The notes: generated by a model not told the origin, from the letters alone. Shown: positions 1 through 7,476, numbered from the stretch's first letter. The stretch: 8,521 nt of DNA from Clostridia bacterium (GCA_017551645.1 JAFZLE010000369.1:1-8521), one strand, 5' to 3'. Translations and numbers: made by a program.

Positions 1-1309
1 ACGCCACTTTCTGGCCGGGTTTGGCGTACAGCGTGATGTCGTGCAGCACGGTCTTGCCCTCTTCATAGGCAAAGTCCACATGCTCCAGGCGCACGTCGCC
101 CTCCAGGCGGGTATAGCTCACCGTGCCGTCGTGATGCGGGTGCTTCCACGCCCAGGTGCCTGTCTGCTTATCCGATTCGCTCACGTTGCCGTCTGCGTCT
201 ATAACAGCATTTACCATTGTCACGTAGCCCTCGTCCGTCTCTGGCTGCATGTCTATCAGCTCGAACACGCGCCCCGCACCCGCAAGCGCCATGGCTATGT
301 TGTTGAGCTGCTGCGCCACCTGGTTGACGTTGCCGGAAAAGCGCTTGGCCATGTTAAGGAACGTGACGGTGGTCGCGATGGAAAGTGCGCTCAGGCCGCC
401 CTCGACGATGCTGCAGAAACCCACGTTTTTCACGCCCGTCAGTATGAGCGCGCCGCCGATGAGCGCGATGGTCACGTAAAGTATGTTGCCTATATTGTTT
501 ATGATGGGGCCAAGTATGTTGGCGTACGCGTGGGCCTTGAAGTTGTCGTTCCTCAGCTCGTCGTTGACCTTCTCAAAGTCCTCGCGGCTGCGGTCCTCAT
601 GGTTGAACACCTTTACGACCTTCTGGCCGTACATGATCTCCTGTATGAAGCCTTCCGCTTTGCCCACGGATTTCTGCTGGCGGATGAAATACTTGGCCGA
701 GCCGCCGCCCACTTTTCTGCTGATAAGAAGCATGCCGAACACGCCCAGCAGCACCACCAGCGTCAGCCACAGGCTGTAGTACAGCATTATGAACAGCACC
801 GTGACTATGATAACGGCGGACTGAAGTATCGCCGGCAGAGAAGATGAGATAAGCTGCCGCAGCGTGTCTATGTCGTTGGTGTAGCGGCTCATTATGTCGC
901 CGTGCTTGTTGGTGTCAAAATAGCGCACGGGCAGGTTCTGCATCTTCTCGAACATGGCACAGCGCATTTTGTTCAAAAAGCCCTGTGTTATATAGGCAAG
1001 CAGCTGATACTGGGCCAGCACCACCAGCAGCGATCCCGCGTAAAGGCACGCGAGCACCGCTACTTTGGGCAGTATGAGTTTGCCCGCATCCTGCCAGCCT
1101 ACGCCGTTCTTGACCGAATCCGTGATTATGGATATGACCTTCTGCTGGAATATGGCGGGGATGCTCGCCATGACCGAGGACAGCAGGATACATATTATCA
1201 CTATCGGGACGAATTTCGGGTAAGCCCTGAAAAGCATCTTTATGAGCCGCCCTATGGACTTTATGTCGATCTTGGGCTTTTGCATTTTGCGCATATCCGG
1301 CTTATTCAT
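1..1309 (-). CDS. ABC exporter subunit (TMD-NBD half-transporter), partial, C-terminus beyond window
   Basis: Second subunit of a probable heterodimeric ABC exporter in the inner membrane; 436 residues are visible and the frame is open at the left edge. Hydrophobic helices lie at about 33-52, 82-106, 158-195 and 266-292, with the intracellular motif HGDIMSRYTND at 136-146, typical of type IV (B-type) exporters. A hydrophilic linker of about 45 residues (357-403, containing TWAWKHPHHDG) separates the membrane domain from the ATPase domain, which starts near 405 and is cut before Walker A. ATG 1309 is preferred because GGAGG (1317-1321) sits 7 bases upstream; ATG 1315, two codons earlier, lies against the Shine-Dalgarno. 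The gene overlaps the upstream subunit by 8 bp (ATGAATAA), so translational coupling is likely. In the TM287/288 and LmrCD type this partner normally carries the catalytically competent ATP site, which cannot be checked here. The exported substrate is unknown; drug, lipid or peptide export are all possible. Confidence 0.93.
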   Translation of the reverse strand, partial: MNKPDMRKMQKPKIDIKSIGRLIKMLFRAYPKFVPIVIICILLSSVMASIPAIFQQKVISIITDSVKNGVGWQDAGKLILPKVAVLACLYAGSLLVVLAQYQLLAYITQGFLNKMRCAMFEKMQNLPVRYFDTNKHGDIMSRYTNDIDTLRQLISSSLPAILQSAVIIVTVLFIMLYYSLWLTLVVLLGVFGMLLISRKVGGGSAKYFIRQQKSVGKAEGFIQEIMYGQKVVKVFNHEDRSREDFEKVNDELRNDNFKAHAYANILGPIINNIGNILYVTIALIGGALILTGVKNVGFCSIVEGGLSALSIATTVTFLNMAKRFSGNVNQVAQQLNNIAMALAGAGRVFELIDMQPETDEGYVTMVNAVIDADGNVSESDKQTGTWAWKHPHHDGTVSYTRLEGDVRLEHVDFAYEEGKTVLHDITLYAKPGQKVA

Positions 1310-3041
1310 CGTCATCCCTCCCCGTGGTCTGTTCTTCGTAGATCTCCCGGTAGATGGTGCTGGTGCGCATAAGCTCGTCATGCGTGCCCTGGGATACCAC
1401 GCGCCCGTTGTCCAGTATAACTATCAGGTCAGCTTCCTGCACGGAGGCGATCCGCTGGGCAATGATGATCTTGGTAGTTTCGGGTATGTACTGTTTGAAG
1501 CCCATGCGGATCTGCGCGTCGGTCTTGGTGTCCACCGCGCTGGTCGAGTCGTCAAGGATAAGAATCTTGGGTTTTTTAAGCAGCGCGCGGGCAATGCACA
1601 GGCGCTGTTTCTGGCCGCCTGAAACGTTGGTGCCGCCCTGCTCTATGTAAGTGTTGTAGCCGTCCGGGAAGGCGGATATGAAGTCGTGTGCCTGGGCGAG
1701 CTTACAGGCTTCGATAAGCTCCTCGTCTGTGGCCTGCTCGTTGCCCCAGCGCAGGTTGTCCTTTATAGTGCCGGAGAACAGCTGGTTTTTCTGCAGCACC
1801 ATGGCCACGCTGTCGCGCAGGGAGCTGATGTCATATTTCCTTACGTCCAGTCCGCCCACGCTTATGCTGCCTTCGGTCACGTCGTAAAGGCGCGGTATGA
1901 GCTGCACGAGCGTGGACTTGCCGGAACCCGTGCCGCCTATCACGCCCACCGTCATGCCTGACTCTATGCGCAGGTTCACGCCTTCCAGCGCGCAGTTCTG
2001 GGCATTTTGGGAATACTTGAAATTGACGTTGTCAAACACTATGGAACCGTCCGGTATCTCCTTGACCGGATCGGCGGGGTTCTTTAGCGTGGATTCCTCG
2101 TTGAGCACCTCAGCGATGCGGCGCATGGATTCCAGCGAAATGGTGAGTATCACGTAGATCATGGACAGCATCATCAGCGACATCAGCACCTGGAAACCGT
2201 AAGTCAGCATGGCTGAGAGCTGCCCGACGCCTATGCCGCCCGTCCCGTTTATAACGAGCCTTGAGCCTACGGCCAGTATGAACACCATATTGAAGTACAG
2301 GCAGGCCTGCATGAGAGGGTTGTTGAACGCCACAATGCGCTCGGCTTTGGTGAAATCGGCCCTTATCTCCTCCGCCGCCCTGCCGAACTTCTGCTTTTCG
2401 TAGTCTTCGCGGGCGAAGCCCTTGACCACGCGCATGCCCCGCACGTTTTCCTCAACGGACTGGTTCAGCTTGTCATATTTCTTGAACACCCGGTGGAACG
2501 CGGGCATGGCCTTGCGGGAAACGAAGAAGAGCCCCGCCGCCAGCACGGGTATCACTACCACGAACGTCAGCGCCAGCCTGCCGCCCATGCGCGCCGCCAT
2601 CACTATGGCGAAAATGAACATGAGCGGCGAACGCACCGCCGTGCGTATGACCATCATGAACGACATCTGGGCGTTGTTCACGTCCGTCGTCATGCGCGTT
2701 ACCAGCGAAGCGGAGGAAAAACGGTCTATGTTCTCAAACGAAAAGTTCTGTATGCGGTCGAACATGTCAGTGCGCAGGTTCTTGGCAAAGCCCGCCGCGG
2801 CTTTGGCGCTCACGTAGCCCGCGTATCCGCCGCAGCCCAGCGACACGAACGCCATCACTACCAGCGTGAGCCCGGTCCTGAGAAGCGCGCTCATCTCCAG
2901 GCTCTGCTGTATCTTTTCTATCAGGTCGGCGGTGATGAACGGAATAAGGCACTCAATGATGACTTCCCCAACTATTGCCAGGAAAGACATTATGGCAGGT
3001 CTTTTGTATTCCCTAAGGCTCTTTAACAGTGTTTTTATCAT
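1302..3041 (-). CDS. ABC exporter subunit with degenerate ATP site (TM287/LmrC-like), complete
   Basis: A 579-residue half-transporter: membrane domain with about six helices (roughly 15-320), then the ATPase domain (335-570). Visible motifs are Walker A GGTGSGKST (369-377), Q-loop Gln417, signature VSGGQ (473-477), Walker B ILILDD (493-498) and D-loop SAVD (501-504). Two catalytic positions are altered: Asp498 replaces the Walker B glutamate and Gln529 (IIIAQRI) replaces the H-loop histidine. This is the pattern of the degenerate-site subunit in heterodimeric exporters such as TM287/288 and LmrCD, so the protein should pair with the product of the overlapping downstream gene. ATG 3041 is chosen because AAGGAG (3048-3053) lies 6 bases upstream and the protein then begins MIKTLLKSLREYKR, usual for this family; a 16-residue upstream extension in the same frame has no good ribosome site. 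The promoter is at 3116-3144. No regulator gene, such as the MarR gene often found beside these exporters, lies in the window. Confidence 0.95.
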   Translation of the reverse strand: MIKTLLKSLREYKRPAIMSFLAIVGEVIIECLIPFITADLIEKIQQSLEMSALLRTGLTLVVMAFVSLGCGGYAGYVSAKAAAGFAKNLRTDMFDRIQNFSFENIDRFSSASLVTRMTTDVNNAQMSFMMVIRTAVRSPLMFIFAIVMAARMGGRLALTFVVVIPVLAAGLFFVSRKAMPAFHRVFKKYDKLNQSVEENVRGMRVVKGFAREDYEKQKFGRAAEEIRADFTKAERIVAFNNPLMQACLYFNMVFILAVGSRLVINGTGGIGVGQLSAMLTYGFQVLMSLMMLSMIYVILTISLESMRRIAEVLNEESTLKNPADPVKEIPDGSIVFDNVNFKYSQNAQNCALEGVNLRIESGMTVGVIGGTGSGKSTLVQLIPRLYDVTEGSISVGGLDVRKYDISSLRDSVAMVLQKNQLFSGTIKDNLRWGNEQATDEELIEACKLAQAHDFISAFPDGYNTYIEQGGTNVSGGQKQRLCIARALLKKPKILILDDSTSAVDTKTDAQIRMGFKQYIPETTKIIIAQRIASVQEADLIVILDNGRVVSQGTHDELMRTSTIYREIYEEQTTGRDDDE

Positions 3042-3074
3042 GGGTCGCTCCTTGCCGGAAACTATGGACATGCG

Positions 3075-3087
3075 GTGTTCCAAACAC
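3075..3087. promoter_or_regulatory. Small palindrome in the leader of the ABC operon, possible operator
   Basis: GTGTT-CCA-AACAC, a perfect 5-bp inverted repeat with a 3-bp centre. It lies about 20-35 bases after the expected transcription start of the exporter operon and before its ribosome site. The position suits a repressor site, but the arms are short and chance is possible. Confidence 0.25.
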
Positions 3088-3115
3088 ATTCGGATTATTA
3101 TACAGCTATTTATTT

Positions 3116-3144
3116 ATTATATCACATTTTCATAGTTATTTCAA
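3116..3144 (-). promoter_or_regulatory. Sigma-A promoter of the ABC exporter operon
   Basis: On the minus strand, -35 TTGAAA (3139-3144), a 17-bp spacer and -10 TATAAT (3116-3121), in an AT-rich stretch. Transcription should start near 3109, giving a leader of about 70 bases. A second TATAAT on the same strand at 3097-3102 lacks a good -35 and is less likely. Confidence 0.8.
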
Positions 3145-3147
3145 TTT

Positions 3148-3167
3148 GCCCGCATAAAAAAACGGGC
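3148..3167. other. Inverted repeat GCCCG-N10-CGGGC between divergent promoters
   Basis: Perfect 5-bp GC arms around a 10-base loop containing seven A residues (seven T on the minus strand). It begins 4 bp upstream of the exporter promoter's -35 box. It is not followed by a T-run on either strand, so it is not an intrinsic terminator by eye. It could be a regulator site or only a weak hairpin. Confidence 0.3.
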
Positions 3168-3219
3168 TCTCTGCCGGAGTTTTCCCGCCGGGAGACCGGC
3201 CGTATAAGACCCGCCCGCC

Positions 3220-3248
3220 TTGACTCGGTCTGCGCGAAAAGGTATAAT
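3220..3248 (+). promoter_or_regulatory. Sigma-A promoter of the Gfo/Idh-like oxidoreductase gene
   Basis: TTGACT (3220-3225), a 17-bp spacer and TATAAT (3243-3248). Transcription should start near 3255, leaving a leader of only about 24 bases. The 11-bp palindrome TCCCG-C-CGGGA (3183-3193) lies 27 bases upstream of the -35 and could be an operator. The sequence flanking the -35 resembles that of the nagB promoter at 7533. Confidence 0.85.
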
Positions 3249-3266
3249 CAGACCGCAAGTCGTTTC

Positions 3267-3272
3267 AGGAGG
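3267..3272 (+). promoter_or_regulatory. Ribosome binding site that fixes the oxidoreductase start
   Basis: A perfect AGGAGG, 6 bases before ATG 3279. The reading frame stays open 68 codons further upstream to an ATG at 3075, but that extension contains the promoter and lacks a ribosome site. Confidence 0.88.
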
Positions 3273-3278
3273 CTTACC

Positions 3279-4151
3279 ATGCTGAAGATCGGTATAGTCG
3301 ATCAGTATCTCGACAACTGGCACTGCAGTTATTTTCCCGGTTTCATGCGCGAAGCCGTTTCGCATTACGGATATGACGCCGACATCACCCGGGCGTACGC
3401 GGTATGGGACTGTCCGCTCGGCGGCGGAGTGTCCACGGACGACTGGTGCCGGGAAAGAAATATAAAAAGAGCGTCATCCTTAGACGCTCTCATTGACGAA
3501 TGCGACGCAATAATGGTCATCGCCGCCGACGACGCCTCGTATCATGAAGCGCTGTGCCAAAGACCACTTATCAGCGGCAAGCCCGTGTTCGTGGATAAGA
3601 CATTCGCCGTCAATGCCGAAACCGGAAAACGCATGTTCGATCTGGCTGATGCGCACGCCACGCCTGTGTTTTCCTCATCCGCCCAGCGCTACTGCCAGAG
3701 CATAATCGACTGGAAAGCGGCGCACCCGCAAAAGCCCGCTTTCGTATCGACCGTGGGGCCCCACAGCATCGACCGCTACGCCGTACACCAGCTTGAGGCC
3801 ATTTCCGCCTTGATGGGCACGGGTATACGGCGCTTAAAGGCGTTTGCCTGCGGCAGCATGGTCACGCAGCTCATACTGGACTACGGCGAAGGTCGCTGGG
3901 CCAGCTTCATGCAGTCGCCCCAGCCCTGGGCCGAGTTCAATTTCATGGTCTCACAGGATGGGGAGACCGGCGCGCGCCTGGTGAGCGACGACAGGGATTT
4001 CTACAGGAACCTGATGAAAGCGATGCTCGACTTCTTTGTCACCGGCGTTCCTCCGGTCAGCAGGGAGGAAACGCTGGAGATACTTGCCGTGATCGACTTG
4101 GCGCGTATCGCCCGCGAGCAGCCCGACACCTGGTTCCCCGTCAATCCATAA
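3279..4151 (+). CDS. Gfo/Idh/MocA-like oxidoreductase, short divergent form
   Basis: A 290-residue cytoplasmic protein, short for a family usually of about 330-400 residues. The N-terminal half looks like a Rossmann fold (MLKIGIVDQY at 1-10, strand AIMVIAA at 77-83). The KPVFVDKTFA segment (101-110) matches the family's sugar/cofactor motif normally ending EKP; Lys107 is kept but Thr replaces Pro. IDRYAVHQLEAISALMG (164-180) matches the segment bearing the catalytic His (His170 here). The glycine-rich GxGxxG loop expected after the first strand is absent (GIVDQYLDN). These enzymes use NAD(P) to oxidise or reduce sugars, inositols or their derivatives; the substrate cannot be read from sequence. 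ATG 3279 is set by AGGAGG and the promoter just upstream. The gene stands alone on its strand and its last 11 bases overlap the end of the convergent GH9 gene. Proximity suggests, but does not prove, a role in the same sugar pathway. Confidence 0.8.
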   Translation: MLKIGIVDQYLDNWHCSYFPGFMREAVSHYGYDADITRAYAVWDCPLGGGVSTDDWCRERNIKRASSLDALIDECDAIMVIAADDASYHEALCQRPLISGKPVFVDKTFAVNAETGKRMFDLADAHATPVFSSSAQRYCQSIIDWKAAHPQKPAFVSTVGPHSIDRYAVHQLEAISALMGTGIRRLKAFACGSMVTQLILDYGEGRWASFMQSPQPWAEFNFMVSQDGETGARLVSDDRDFYRNLMKAMLDFFVTGVPPVSREETLEILAVIDLARIAREQPDTWFPVNP

Positions 4152-6504
4152 GCTCCGCCGCCGTGGACAGCCAGCGCGCGGCGGGCGTCGTCCACACTTC
4201 CTTGTACGTGGCGTTGTTCATCTGGGGCCAGTACGGTTCGTCCAGCGCGCCTTTGGTCTGTACGCCCACAGGCAGCTCGCCCGTCATTTCTCCCGGCAGC
4301 ACGGCATACTGGCTGGCGTAGCGCCTGCCTTCCCCGTACATAAGCGACTGTCTGAACGGATTCAATCCTATGTTCCACTTGAGCTGCGCTGAGGCGATAT
4401 TGTTGAGCGCTTTATCCTCCAGCAGCCGGCCCAGTATCGCGGCAGCCTTTGCCCGGCTCAGCAGCACCGCGTTGTTGCCCCTGAACGAGAACCAGACCGG
4501 GAATTGTTTTAGATACCAGCCATTCCCGAGATCCTTTCCGTTACACAGCTGAAGCCTGTATTCTTCCGCCGCCCCGTCTCCCGCCAGCAGGTGCTGCCTT
4601 CTGAAGCTCTCCATGTCGTCTGTTTCCCGCTCGTGATATATGCCCGCGGGCATCATGCCGTATGGCGAGGCATAACCAAACAGTTTTTTTATGTAGTCTG
4701 CGTGCCTTTGTGCTGCTTCGCGCCAGTTCACGGCGTGCGGATGGTCCGGCAGGACACGGATCAGCTCAGAGAGCATCTGCGCGAATATCTGGTCCCGCGC
4801 CTGGTGATTGAAATGCACCGGCACGCGCTTTGTCGGGTCACGCCAGAAAAAGCCTCCGTTCCCAAAAGCGCCGCACGCCTTCCCTTTTTCCATGCATTCC
4901 AGCGTGATTCGGGCATACTCCGCAGCCCTCCCGGCGTAAAACCCTTCATTGGTCTGCCCGTACAGCAGCGCCGCGCTCCATGCCATAGTGGCAGAAAACA
5001 CGCTTTGGGGCGTCATATAACTGTGCTCCCAGAAAGAGGGCGGCGTTTCGTCAAACCCTGTCACGGCAAACTTATTTTCTGCGAAGCCGAAATCCTCCCT
5101 GGCGCAGTTCAGCGCGCTCCGCGCCAAACCCGGGTCCTCATCCGCCAGGCATCCCGCGGCGTACGCCTCTATGCCCGCGCAGAGATAGTTTTCATAGGCG
5201 TTGTCGTGCACGCGGGCGCTCACGTCGTCCGTGTCTCCCATAAAGCCCTGCGTCCACATGCTCATGCCCACGCTCGTCGCCCTGTAACCGTCACCGAAGC
5301 GGCTCTTGAGCACGTAATCCAGTCCCCACAGCGCCTCCTCCAGAAAGCGGTATGCTTTGGGGTCGTTTCTGCTTTTCAGGCGCTCATACATCTCAAACAG
5401 TGAATACGTGACCTCGGCGGACTGGATGAGCTGCTGGGACAGGTCGCCCGCGTCGTGCCAGCCTCCGTTGAACACGAACGCTCTGCCTCCATGACGGGCG
5501 ATGATATCCCTGTGGCAGCTTTGGTGGCTGCCCGGCACTGGATAGCCGCAGCGCTCGCAGAACAGGAAATTCAGCGCTTTCCACGCTGACGGCAGCCATA
5601 TGTCCCTGCCGATTACGAATTCGTCCGTCTGAGCATATCTGGTTCGCAGTTTATATGTCCCCGGTACCGTCACCGCCGAAAAATCCGCCAGCGTAACGTG
5701 CGGGTACCCTGTTTTTTCGGTCACTCCGGAGAATACCGTTTTGCCTTTTTCGTCTGTTATTTCAAACACGCATGGCTCGTCCGAGCCTATCACCGCGCGC
5801 TTTTCAAGTTCCGCCTCGTACCCGGAATAGCACCACGCGATCTCCCCGTCTTTAAGCGCCCAGCCCGAATCGTTTTGCACCGTTTCCGCCTGCTGCAGCT
5901 CCATATCCGCGATGTCAAAGCGCATGGAATTGCCCAGATCGGCCAAAGTCTCGGTGCCGTTCAGCGAAAACACGAACTCCAGCCCCGTCACGCGGTCACG
6001 GGGCAGCGACGGCATCTCCACACAGCACTCGTTCCATATCCCGTTCTCAAGGTTCACCGTGTGAAAGCCTTCCCTGTGATACTTGTCCGGGATCGGTTCT
6101 TCGCCTTCGTTATAAAACTGCAGCCCCAGGTGCGGTCTGCGTATGCCCTCGCAGCCGGGCAGCACCCGGAAATACAGGCGGTCGAACTGGCGCCAGTCCT
6201 CCCCGTCAAACTCTATGCGCACCGAGACCATGCCCAGGTTGCTGCAGTCGCCGTGTTCCAGGTCTCCGAAAGGCCGTCTGCGTGCGGGTGAAACGGCTTC
6301 GACGCGCAATATCTGCTTCCCGTCTTCCCCCGTATGCGCGCTGACCGTGCACTCGCCTGTTTTCGTCGGGCGCCCAATGTTTATTTCCCGGCGCAGGAGC
6401 ACCCGCCGCGAGGCCGTCTCTGCCTCCAGCGACGCTTCCTTATGCAGCGGCAGCGGCCTGTGGATAAAGCCGCTTTCCAGTATCTCCTTAAGCAATCGTT
6501 CCAT
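4141..6504 (-). CDS. Glycoside hydrolase family 9 protein with N-terminal beta-sandwich and CelD_N Ig-like domain
   Basis: A 787-residue protein with three visible parts: a beta-rich domain (about 40-205) resembling a carbohydrate-binding or jelly-roll fold, an Ig-like CelD_N domain (about 222-300), and a GH9 (alpha/alpha)6 barrel (about 305-787). The GH9 DAGD motif is at 351-354 (GGWHDAGD); its Asp residues should bind and activate the water in this inverting family. NIGLNPFRQSLMYGEG (711-726) matches the late GH9 motif, and Glu769 (NATYKEVW) is the likely general acid. The PHHR substrate motif of classical GH9 cellulases is missing after GEGRRY. There is no signal peptide (MERLLKEILESGF), so it probably acts in the cytoplasm on imported oligosaccharides. 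Candidate activities are beta-glucosidase, oligosaccharide-type cellulase or exo-beta-glucosaminidase; the last fits the nearby nagB. Start ATG 6504 has AAGGAG at 6513-6518, overlapping the ROK stop codon by one base, with 13 bp between the genes: a co-translated operon. Confidence 0.88.
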   Translation of the reverse strand: MERLLKEILESGFIHRPLPLHKEASLEAETASRRVLLRREINIGRPTKTGECTVSAHTGEDGKQILRVEAVSPARRRPFGDLEHGDCSNLGMVSVRIEFDGEDWRQFDRLYFRVLPGCEGIRRPHLGLQFYNEGEEPIPDKYHREGFHTVNLENGIWNECCVEMPSLPRDRVTGLEFVFSLNGTETLADLGNSMRFDIADMELQQAETVQNDSGWALKDGEIAWCYSGYEAELEKRAVIGSDEPCVFEITDEKGKTVFSGVTEKTGYPHVTLADFSAVTVPGTYKLRTRYAQTDEFVIGRDIWLPSAWKALNFLFCERCGYPVPGSHQSCHRDIIARHGGRAFVFNGGWHDAGDLSQQLIQSAEVTYSLFEMYERLKSRNDPKAYRFLEEALWGLDYVLKSRFGDGYRATSVGMSMWTQGFMGDTDDVSARVHDNAYENYLCAGIEAYAAGCLADEDPGLARSALNCAREDFGFAENKFAVTGFDETPPSFWEHSYMTPQSVFSATMAWSAALLYGQTNEGFYAGRAAEYARITLECMEKGKACGAFGNGGFFWRDPTKRVPVHFNHQARDQIFAQMLSELIRVLPDHPHAVNWREAAQRHADYIKKLFGYASPYGMMPAGIYHERETDDMESFRRQHLLAGDGAAEEYRLQLCNGKDLGNGWYLKQFPVWFSFRGNNAVLLSRAKAAAILGRLLEDKALNNIASAQLKWNIGLNPFRQSLMYGEGRRYASQYAVLPGEMTGELPVGVQTKGALDEPYWPQMNNATYKEVWTTPAARWLSTAAELMD

Positions 6505-6517
6505 TCGCCTGTCTCCT

Positions 6518-7465
6518 TCAGGGCAGCTGAAAACCGCACATGGCGGCGCCTATCAGTCCGGTCAGCTCAGGGTCCAGCCCGCTCAGCCTGACTCCGCCCG
6601 CCGCGAAGCGCATGCTGCCGGGATTCAGCCTGGATACTATATCGCCGAACATGCGTTCGTCCGAAACTACTCCGCCTCCCAGCACCACCGTTTCCGGATC
6701 GGTCACCCAGACCAGGTTCATGATAAGGGCGGCGGCGGCTTCCGCGGCGTCGTATTTGAGTTTTACACACAGCGCATCGCCCTGCTCCGCCAGGTCTGTG
6801 ATGTCTTTTGCGCTTATCCGCCTGTCTGCAGGGAAACAAAGGCGCGTATCTGGATACCGCGCTCTGAGCGTCCGCGCACGCCGATCCAGGCCGGAACCGG
6901 ACGCGATCGCTTCCGCACAGCCTCTGCGTCCGCAGGGACATTCCACGTCCCCGAACACATCCACCGCCACGTGCCCCACTTCGCCCGCGTTGAAGCTGTG
7001 GCCTTTGATGACCTTTCCGCCCGTGACGAACGCCGCGGCGATACCGGTGCCTATGTTCATGTATATAAAATCGTCCAAATCCCTGCCCGCTCCCAGAACG
7101 CGTTCCGCCCTCAGGGCGCAGCGCACGACGTTGTCTATATAAGCGGGCAGACCCGCCTTTTCGCTCAGCATGCGCGCAAGCCCGACCGTTTCGCAGCGGC
7201 CCGGTTCAATTTCGAGCCACAGCCCGTTTTCGCCGTCGACCCTGCCCACCACGCCCGCGCCCAGGCAGGTAACGCCTTCCATAGGCGCGGCAGGCATGAA
7301 ATCGTCAAGGCAGGCAAGCATGTATTCGGCAATCTCCCGCTGGCTCTGCCCGCCCGCGAGGGGCGAATCATAGCGGCGGCTGAACACTATTCGGCCCGCT
7401 CTTTCCACTATGCCTATAAGCAGTTTGGTGCCGCCCAAGTCCAGCGCCAGGCATTTTTCGTCCAT
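6518..7465 (-). CDS. ROK-family sugar kinase or kinase-like protein
   Basis: A 315-residue protein of normal length for a ROK kinase (glucose, N-acetylglucosamine, mannose or fructose kinases), with no helix-turn-helix domain. It shows the ATP-binding DLGGTK (9-14), NIGTGIAAA (137-145), the sugar/zinc motif GEVGH (161-165) with Cys176, Cys178 and Cys183 in CPCGRRGCAE, Glu185, and the adenosine-site VLGGGV (261-266). The catalytic Asp normally in the ENDxN motif is replaced: the segment reads YIDNVVRCA, with Val113 at that position. It may therefore be inactive, a sensor, or use another base such as Asp111. It is first in an operon with the GH9 gene, so it would be expected to phosphorylate the sugar released by that enzyme. 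ATG 7465 has GGAG (7473-7476) 7 bases upstream and a promoter just before it. The frame extends 86 codons further upstream, but only through the promoters and the start of nagB. Confidence 0.9.
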   Translation of the reverse strand: MDEKCLALDLGGTKLLIGIVERAGRIVFSRRYDSPLAGGQSQREIAEYMLACLDDFMPAAPMEGVTCLGAGVVGRVDGENGLWLEIEPGRCETVGLARMLSEKAGLPAYIDNVVRCALRAERVLGAGRDLDDFIYMNIGTGIAAAFVTGGKVIKGHSFNAGEVGHVAVDVFGDVECPCGRRGCAEAIASGSGLDRRARTLRARYPDTRLCFPADRRISAKDITDLAEQGDALCVKLKYDAAEAAAALIMNLVWVTDPETVVLGGGVVSDERMFGDIVSRLNPGSMRFAAGGVRLSGLDPELTGLIGAAMCGFQLP

Positions 7466-7472
7466 ATGCCGT

Positions 7473-7476
7473 CTCC
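7473..7476 (-). promoter_or_regulatory. Ribosome binding site that fixes the ROK gene start
   Basis: GGAG on the minus strand (CGGAGACGG context), 7 bases before ATG 7465. It lies downstream of the -10 box at 7493-7498, which rules out the longer upstream frame. Confidence 0.7.

Noticed and set aside
41..1372. Long plus-strand open frames (41-847, 902-1372) opposite the second exporter subunit
   Set aside because: They are antisense to a clearly recognisable membrane domain, are rich in His, Arg and Ala from mirrored codon bias, and show no family motif.
3042..3110. Riboswitch or attenuator in the exporter leader
   Set aside because: The leader of about 70 bases has only a 5-bp palindrome, no terminator-like hairpin and no recognisable aptamer.
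3148..3167. GCCCG-N10-CGGGC as an intrinsic terminator
   Set aside because: No T-run follows the stem on either strand, the seven-base homopolymer is in the loop, and no gene ends nearby; divergent genes start on both sides.
3075..3278. N-terminal extension of the oxidoreductase to ATG 3075
   Set aside because: The extension contains the promoter boxes and ribosome site of the gene itself; a transcript starting near 3255 could not include it.
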